The notes below the pieces were generated by a model, which was given only the letters and a program-made list of their open reading frames with translations, searched no databases and had not been told where the DNA came from. Shown here in pieces: positions 58,699 through 64,000 of a DNA stretch of 64,000 nucleotides (within the stretch, counting starts at the first letter, position 1; each line of letters begins with the position of its first letter). This DNA comes from Flavobacterium aquidurense. GTDB lineage: Bacteria; Bacteroidota; Bacteroidia; Flavobacteriales; Flavobacteriaceae. The position numbers and the translations under genes were made by a program. The stretch covers positions 868,001-932,000 of the forward strand of contig FNPS01000001.1 in the NCBI GenBank assembly GCA_900107365.1, read 5' to 3'.

Positions 58699-59637
58699 AT
58701 GAAAACAATAATTAAAAATTCAGCTATGCTTATCACAGCACTTTTAGTAGGTACAAGTTCACCTGCACAGAATAAATCAGTTAAAGCAGCAAATCCTCCT
58801 GCGAACTTCAAACACGCAACAGTAAACGTGAATAATGTTGACATACATTATGTAATAGGAGGAAAAGGAGAACCTTTAGTATTAATTCACGGTTTTGGTC
58901 AAAACTGGTATATGTGGAATAGATTGTTGCCGGAACTTTCAAAACACTTTACCGTAATTGCGCCTGATTTAAGAGGAGTGGGAGAGTCAGGAAAACCAGA
59001 AAGTGGTTATGACAAGAAAACAATGGCAACTGATATTCACGAATTAGTAAAAAAATTAGGATATAAAAATGTCAATGTTGCAGGTCACGACATTGGTTTA
59101 ATGGTAGCTTATGCTTATGCAGCTCAATATCCGACTGAAGTGAAAAAATTAGCTTTAATGGATGCCTTGCTTCCTGGAATTGAACCCGTTTGGTCGCAGG
59201 TTTCTGCTTCAGCATGGTGGTTCGGATTCTTTAGCTGGCCTTCTTCGGGAGCTATAGTTGCCGGAAAAGAAAAAGAATTTTTAACCGGATTTTGGCCTGT
59301 AGTGGCCAATAAAAAAGACGCTTTTACAAAAGAAGAAACAGCTGAATTTATTCGTGCCTATTCTGTTAAAGGAGCAACAACTGGCAGTTTTAAATGGTTT
59401 GGCGCTTTTCAACAAGACGGAAAAGACAATGTTGAATTCATGAAAACAAAATTAACCATGCCGGTTCTTACAATGGGCGGTCAGTATTTTGCAGCAGCAT
59501 TTTTAAAAGACCACACTAAATTGGTGGCTAACGATGTTCGTGAAAGTAATATTCCGGATTCAGGACACTGGATCGTTCAGGAAAATACAGCAGCAGTTCA
59601 AAAAGGATTGTTGGATTTTTTCCTTGAAACTAAATAA
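58699..59637 (+). CDS. Secreted alpha/beta hydrolase, paralogue of 51110-52120
   Basis: A protein of 312 residues with a signal peptide (MKTIIKNSAMLITALLVGTS, cleavage near PAQ). From NPPANFKHAT onward it follows the lipoprotein hydrolase at 51110 nearly residue for residue, with HGFGQNWYMW, the nucleophile Asp131 in GHDIGLMVAYAYAAQYP and SGHWIVQENTAAVQ. The differences are the signal (SPI versus lipoprotein) and minor surface changes. It has its own palindromic operator, so it responds to a signal that the first copy need not. A terminator follows at 59702. Confidence 0.9.
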   Translation: MKTIIKNSAMLITALLVGTSSPAQNKSVKAANPPANFKHATVNVNNVDIHYVIGGKGEPLVLIHGFGQNWYMWNRLLPELSKHFTVIAPDLRGVGESGKPESGYDKKTMATDIHELVKKLGYKNVNVAGHDIGLMVAYAYAAQYPTEVKKLALMDALLPGIEPVWSQVSASAWWFGFFSWPSSGAIVAGKEKEFLTGFWPVVANKKDAFTKEETAEFIRAYSVKGATTGSFKWFGAFQQDGKDNVEFMKTKLTMPVLTMGGQYFAAAFLKDHTKLVANDVRESNIPDSGHWIVQENTAAVQKGLLDFFLETK

Positions 59638-59701
59638 TTTTAAAAATTCCAATAAAATAATTTTAAATTCCAATAAAAAAATTCCAATCCTGGAGTTTAG
59701 T

Positions 59702-59731
59702 AACCCGACAGGTTTTAAAACCTGTCGGGTT
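59702..59731. terminator. Terminator
   Basis: Arms AACCCGACAGG and CCTGTCGGGTT with a TTTTAAAA centre, in the space between the convergent hydrolase and kinase genes. T-runs flank it on both sides. Confidence 0.85.
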
Positions 59732-59786
59732 TGTTATTTAATTGGAATTTGGAATTTAAAGTTTGGAATTTAGATTTGGAATTTAT

Positions 59787-62225
59787 CTATTTTTTATCAA
59801 TTAAAAATTCAGCTAAAAACTCAATTTTTATAATCGTTCCATTTTGATTTTCTATCGAAAGTTTTCCTTCCAAATCATCACTTAAACCTTTTATCAGGCT
59901 CATTCCGAAAGAATTTTTTCTGTCAGCGCAAGCAGTAGTATTATAGCCGATGCCGTTATCTGAAATAGTTAGTAAATAATAGCTCTCTTTTACTTTTTCT
60001 AACGTTACATTGATCAGTCCCGAACGATCATCCGGAAAAGCATACTTGATTGAATTCGTAATGCTTTCATTCAAAATAAGACCTAAAGGAACTGCTTGTA
60101 CCACATCTAATTCTAAAGGAGCTACATTAATTTCAAAACGAATTCTTTGCCCGGTACTGAAAGATTCTTTTAGATATTCAACCAATTCTTTAATATAATT
60201 GGGCATATTAATCGTCGAAATATTCTCTGAATTATACAGTTTCTGATGAATCAAGGACATCGAATGAATTCTGTGCTGGCTATTTTTAATTGCCGACAAC
60301 GCCATATCGTTATCCAAATACGCAGATTGCGAATTCAGCAGACTAATCACCGTTTGAAGATTGTTTTTTACCCGATGATGGATCTCTTTCAAAAGCCATT
60401 CTTTTTCATCTAGTAAGTGTTTTAAATTGATGTTTTTCTTATGGATTTCTCTTTCTTTCTGTTCCAATTTAGCGTGATTTCGCTGTTTTAAACGATAGCG
60501 ATTATATAACAACGCAATCGTAATCAAAAATAATACAGAGCTTCCAATCGCCAAATAATTTAAAAGTTGTGATTTTTGCAGTTCACTTTTCTGCAATTTA
60601 GACTGATTGCTTAAGAGTTTGATTTCCTTCTCTTTGTTTTTCGTTTCATATTGAATTTTAAGCTCTTCAATTTCTTTGTTTTTAGAGAAATTAACGAATT
60701 TATCGTTTAGCTTTTTATAAATCTGATGGTGTTTTAAGGCCGAAAGATAATTACCATTTAAAGAATCAATTTTAGATAAAGAACTTTCCAATTTTTCAGA
60801 ACTAAAATTTTGCTTGTACACTTGTGCTATAGCCGAAACTCTATTGGCATAAAAAGTAGCTTCTTTTACTTTATATCGGTAAGCATAAAAAGCCGTCATA
60901 TTAGAATACAGATTTAAGATATCAATTACGGTTTCAGGTGCTAATATTTTTTGTGCACAGTTATCCATCTCCTTATAATTCTTTTCTGCCATAGCAAAAT
61001 TATTAAGCTTGTCGTAACAAAGTGCTTTGGTATTAGCCAGAATCATTTTATCAAAAAGATTGGGTGGGGGATACATTGCCGTCATCGAATTAATATAATC
61101 TATAGCTTCCTGATCTTTTCCTTTTGAAGACATTGCCGCTACCAAACTGACAAAACTTTTGTACCAGCCACCGGTATTACTTCCGTTTTGTCCTTCTTTA
61201 ATACTTTTTTCATAGGTTGCCTTGGCTTCTTCAAAATGGCCAAGTGCCAGATACACATTTCCAAGTCGAAGGTAATAATCGTCTGCAAAATTATAGTCGT
61301 TAATAGTTTCCATTGTTTTTATGCTCTTTAAAGCATAATACAAGGCACTTTTTGAATTATTTTGCAAAAGTTCAATGTAGGAGATCGTCGCTTCAGTAAA
61401 ATGAATGTGTTTAAAACCGGCTTTTCGTTGATAATACAAACTTTGATAAAATCCTTTAAGGGCTAACTTTAAATTTCCGGAATAATAATGAATGACAACG
61501 ATCTTTAAATAATTTACGATCATTTTTTCCTGTAATCCCAGCGTGTTGTAAAGTTTAATGACTTCATTTAAAATGACTTCTTTTTGAGGATCAAAAATCG
61601 GTAGAAACTGTGCCTGATTGGCCAATGCATCAGCGAGAGCTTTTTGGTCATTTTGTTTTCGGCATTCGTTTACAACTTTGATAAAACAATTTTTACTTTC
61701 CTCTAAATTATGTGCTTTCGCATAATATTTTCCGAGTAGCGTGATACTTTGATGTTGCCATTTTTGAATTTTAAGCTCGTTACTGATTTGAACTGCTTCC
61801 TTTATATTGTACAAAGCATTCTGAAGATTTTCAGGTTTTGCTCCTGGTTTAGAAAGATAAAAATTTCCAGCCTGAAGCAATAATTTTATTTTGGTGGTTC
61901 CTTTTGTTTTGGCTAAAATTTTATTGAAAGCTGTGATGTTTCCTTTTTCTAATAGGGCGCTTCCATCTAAAAAAGCTTCATCAGAAGAATCGTGAAATCC
62001 TTCATCAGTACTTAGCAAAAGTGGTAATTTATAAATTTTGGCACTCAAAACTGTTGCACTGTCCTCATCAATTTTTCCTTGGTATGTTGCATAAAGAAAG
62101 GAGGAGCAAAGCTGAATTAAAAGTCGTTTTTGCGGCAGATTATAATCGGCAGTTGAAGAAGGCGCCTGAGAAAAAGATTGAAAAGAAATAAAAACCAAAA
62201 AATAAAAACAGTATAAGTGTTTCAT
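59787..62225 (-). CDS. TPR-containing histidine kinase (HisKA_2 type)
   Basis: A protein of 812 residues with a signal peptide, a long extracytoplasmic TPR region (about 90-500, for example DDYYLRLGNVYLALGHFEEA and KALCYDKLNNFAMAEKNYKE), a coiled coil (515-555) and one transmembrane helix (about 556-574). The cytoplasmic part has a HisKA_2 helix, EIHHRVKNNLQ (acceptor His616 or 617), and a HATPase domain (ILNESITNSIKYAFP; ISDNGIGY; FGMSLIKGLSDDL). This TPR-HisKA_2 layout is common in Bacteroidota. Its likely partner is the receiver encoded just upstream at 62344. Confidence 0.9.
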   Translation of the reverse strand: MKHLYCFYFLVFISFQSFSQAPSSTADYNLPQKRLLIQLCSSFLYATYQGKIDEDSATVLSAKIYKLPLLLSTDEGFHDSSDEAFLDGSALLEKGNITAFNKILAKTKGTTKIKLLLQAGNFYLSKPGAKPENLQNALYNIKEAVQISNELKIQKWQHQSITLLGKYYAKAHNLEESKNCFIKVVNECRKQNDQKALADALANQAQFLPIFDPQKEVILNEVIKLYNTLGLQEKMIVNYLKIVVIHYYSGNLKLALKGFYQSLYYQRKAGFKHIHFTEATISYIELLQNNSKSALYYALKSIKTMETINDYNFADDYYLRLGNVYLALGHFEEAKATYEKSIKEGQNGSNTGGWYKSFVSLVAAMSSKGKDQEAIDYINSMTAMYPPPNLFDKMILANTKALCYDKLNNFAMAEKNYKEMDNCAQKILAPETVIDILNLYSNMTAFYAYRYKVKEATFYANRVSAIAQVYKQNFSSEKLESSLSKIDSLNGNYLSALKHHQIYKKLNDKFVNFSKNKEIEELKIQYETKNKEKEIKLLSNQSKLQKSELQKSQLLNYLAIGSSVLFLITIALLYNRYRLKQRNHAKLEQKEREIHKKNINLKHLLDEKEWLLKEIHHRVKNNLQTVISLLNSQSAYLDNDMALSAIKNSQHRIHSMSLIHQKLYNSENISTINMPNYIKELVEYLKESFSTGQRIRFEINVAPLELDVVQAVPLGLILNESITNSIKYAFPDDRSGLINVTLEKVKESYYLLTISDNGIGYNTTACADRKNSFGMSLIKGLSDDLEGKLSIENQNGTIIKIEFLAEFLIDKK

Positions 62226-62343
62226 TGTTTTCTTAAGTATTTGAAATTATCTAATTTAAAGATCAAATATAAAGAGAAACAACTAGCTTTTTAACATATT
62301 AATAATATAATTCAGATTAAAGCAGGATATACAACGATAACTT

Positions 62344-62727
62344 TTAAGAGTTTAGTATCTCCCGAAGTTCTTCAACTAATTCCTTGTAACTGTTTGGCTT
62401 GCAAATAAAATTACTAGCTCCAATTTTTTGATAGCTGTCCTTAATAATAAGATCAGACTGGCCCGATAAAACCACAACCGGTATATTTTGTAAAAGATCA
62501 TCCTCCTTCATTCTTTGCAAAAAATCTTTTCCGGTTAACCGTGGCATCTGCAAATCAAGAAAGATAATATCGGGTAATTGTGCCGCTTTTTTTAAGTCTT
62601 CCAAAGCAAGAGAAGCATCTGTGGAAGCTGTAATAGTGATATTTTCATTAAATGAATGAACGGCTTCAGAAAATATTTCAATATCTTCCGGATCATCATC
62701 TATTACTAAAATGTGTGCATACTTCAT
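62344..62727 (-). CDS. Single-domain response regulator
   Basis: A CheY-like receiver of 127 residues. It shows the acidic pair IDDDPED (10-16), phospho-Asp58 in IFLDLQMPRL, the switch Ser (VVLSGQS) and the Lys in CKPNSY. No output domain. It lies 118 bases upstream of the TPR kinase on the same strand, so the two probably form a two-component pair. Resembles the receiver at 20011 in class but not in sequence details. Confidence 0.88.
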   Translation of the reverse strand: MKYAHILVIDDDPEDIEIFSEAVHSFNENITITASTDASLALEDLKKAAQLPDIIFLDLQMPRLTGKDFLQRMKEDDLLQNIPVVVLSGQSDLIIKDSYQKIGASNFICKPNSYKELVEELREILNS

Positions 62728-62918
62728 GTTCTAAAATTATACAAATAAGCGTTGTCACTACTTACACAATTTTACTTCCGATTTTATATAATATTAATAT
62801 TAGGCAGGAAAAAAGCTTCTTTAATTGTCTTATTTCTATATTATAATTTTTTTAACATAAAAAGGAGTTTATATTAAGCGAATTTTTATCTTTATAATGA
62901 TTATAAAATCAGCTACTT

Positions 62919-63956
62919 ATGTTTGTAAATAATAGTTTCAGCTTTGGTGCATTAGTAAAATTCAGCGGAGGTTACTTATTATGGATTGTCGTGTGGTCAT
63001 TTCTGGTTTTATTTTCATACGAATTCTTACATCTAAAATGGATTTCGATTCCGTGGGTTAGTATTGGAATCATAGGGACCGCAGTATCTTTTTATATCGG
63101 TTTTAAAAACAACCAATCTTACGAAAGAATATGGGAAGCCCGAAAAGTATGGGGAACAATCCTTAATATTAGCCGTATGTGGGGCGTTACAACAAGAGGA
63201 TATATTAAAAACAATCTTTCTGATGAAAAATTTTCAAAAGAAGAAATTAATGCGATCACCAAAAAACTCATTTACAGAAATATAGCGTACGTGTATGCTT
63301 TTAGGGATCAATTATTAATACCAACATCGTGGGAACATATTACGCTTGGAACCCATATTGCAAAAAGAAGTCGAAGATCAATAAATAAAGTTGTTGAAGA
63401 TACTCTTAAAGATGATTTTACAAAAGAAATGCTGGAAAAACATCTAAGCCAGGAAGAATACGATGATTTGAAAAAATTCAGGAACATATCAACTCATATT
63501 ATTGATCAACAATCACAGGATTTAATGCAACTTAGGCAAGATGGTTTAATCAATGATTTCTATCATGCACAATTACAGACACTCCTGAATAATTTATATG
63601 ATGAACAAGGTAAGGCAGAACGAATTAAAAACTTTCCGTTACCGCGCTTATATGCTTATGCAAGTAATTTATTTGTCTGGATTTTTATTGTTTTATTGCC
63701 ATTTGGACTAATTGCAGAATTTGATCAAATGGGACATTATAATGTATGGTTGTTTATTCCGGTAGTCAGTATTGTTTCCTGGATTTTTTTATTGATGGAA
63801 CTTGTTGGGGACTATTCTGAAAATCCATTTGGTGGTTTACCAAATGATATTCCGATGCTTTCCATCTGCAGAACTATCGAAATTGATCTGAAACAAATGA
63901 TAAGAGATGAAGATATTCCGAAGCCAATTACAGCTCAAAACGGCATTTTATTGTAA
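62919..63956 (+). CDS. Bestrophin-like / RFP-TM chloride channel family protein
   Basis: A protein of 345 residues. Four transmembrane helices (about 13-35, 42-60, 245-266 and 270-292) flank a large cytoplasmic helical part; the signatures SWEHITLGTHIAKRSRRS, RNIAYVYAFRDQLL and LFVWIFIVLLPFGLI, plus the C-terminal ELVGDYSENPFGGLPNDIPM, match the UPF0187/bestrophin family. These form pentameric anion channels. It is divergent from the response-regulator gene, and the 190-base gap between them must hold both promoters. The last 44 bases of the window carry no feature. Confidence 0.9.
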   Translation: MFVNNSFSFGALVKFSGGYLLWIVVWSFLVLFSYEFLHLKWISIPWVSIGIIGTAVSFYIGFKNNQSYERIWEARKVWGTILNISRMWGVTTRGYIKNNLSDEKFSKEEINAITKKLIYRNIAYVYAFRDQLLIPTSWEHITLGTHIAKRSRRSINKVVEDTLKDDFTKEMLEKHLSQEEYDDLKKFRNISTHIIDQQSQDLMQLRQDGLINDFYHAQLQTLLNNLYDEQGKAERIKNFPLPRLYAYASNLFVWIFIVLLPFGLIAEFDQMGHYNVWLFIPVVSIVSWIFLLMELVGDYSENPFGGLPNDIPMLSICRTIEIDLKQMIRDEDIPKPITAQNGILL

Positions 63957-64000
63957 ATTTTCAAAGACTTAACCGCAATTTTAAAAGTTTAATTTTCTAC

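Overview
The window is a piece of a Flavobacterium-type genome (Bacteroidota). This is inferred from the AT-rich intergenic DNA, a T6SSiii-style VgrG, the many SPI- and SPII-type exported proteins, TAnnTTTG-like -7 boxes, a Flavo-1-like RNA and typical flavobacterial families (CBM6/GH30, PepSY flavoreductase, DUF2931, PaaI thioesterase). It carries about 50 convincing protein genes and no rRNA, tRNA or CRISPR array that I can see.

Region 1 (1-9008, all on the minus strand) is a type VI secretion effector island. It holds an intact vgrG (7146-8954), the 5' part of a nearly identical second vgrG (1-592) and a decayed third copy (about 3298-3610). Behind the intact vgrG come a Tle1-like DUF2235 lipase effector and a DUF2931 lipoprotein that overlaps it and is probably its immunity protein. 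Between the vgrG copies lies a graveyard/array: three separate C-terminal tails of one DUF3289-like protein (1422-1510, 1829-2013, 2526-2849), each followed directly by a different small lipoprotein or membrane protein, two of which are frameshifted. This looks like an array of orphan effector tips with their immunity genes.

Region 2 (9148-19631, minus) is one six-gene defence operon: hsdR, a GHKL-ATPase fused to a PD-(D/E)XK nuclease, hsdS, an AAA ATPase, an HNH nuclease and hsdM. The genes are separated by 0-11 bases or overlap. The ATPase/HNH pair resembles Septu (PtuA/PtuB), and the GHKL-nuclease resembles the MutL/MORC-like proteins known from restriction operons. A type I restriction system has therefore been interleaved with two other nuclease modules; this is the strongest candidate for an undescribed composite system.

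Region 3 (19884-23986) has a Flavo-1-like RNA and a KaiC-KaiB-KaiB2-histidine kinase-response regulator operon, a non-cyanobacterial Kai signalling unit without KaiA.

Region 4 (24543-34272) is metabolic and regulatory: an SDR with a TetR regulator, a second TetR with an MFS exporter and a thioesterase that share one operator sequence, and a GlcG-like / aldo-keto reductase / GH30 / CBM6 run. Region 5 (34473-43468) carries a Crp-family regulator, a 3-methyladenine DNA glycosylase, small charged proteins, an outer-membrane barrel, a sulfatase, membrane proteins and an NmrA/AraC pair. Region 6 (44078-49745) is an extracytoplasmic flavinylation module: ankyrin protein, DUF2271 flavin-acceptor candidate, PepSY flavoreductase and ApbE. 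Region 7 (50109-59637, plus strand) is a catabolic or detoxification cluster flanked by two closely related alpha/beta hydrolases. Region 8 (59787-63956) has a TPR histidine kinase, a response regulator and a bestrophin-like channel.

The intergenic DNA is unusual: about ten loci carry different tandem repeats that all have a 7-base period, and a palindromic family with an AAACTAGTTT core and AAACACATAG ends occurs in at least five places. Functions come from reading translations and motifs by eye; no database search was run.
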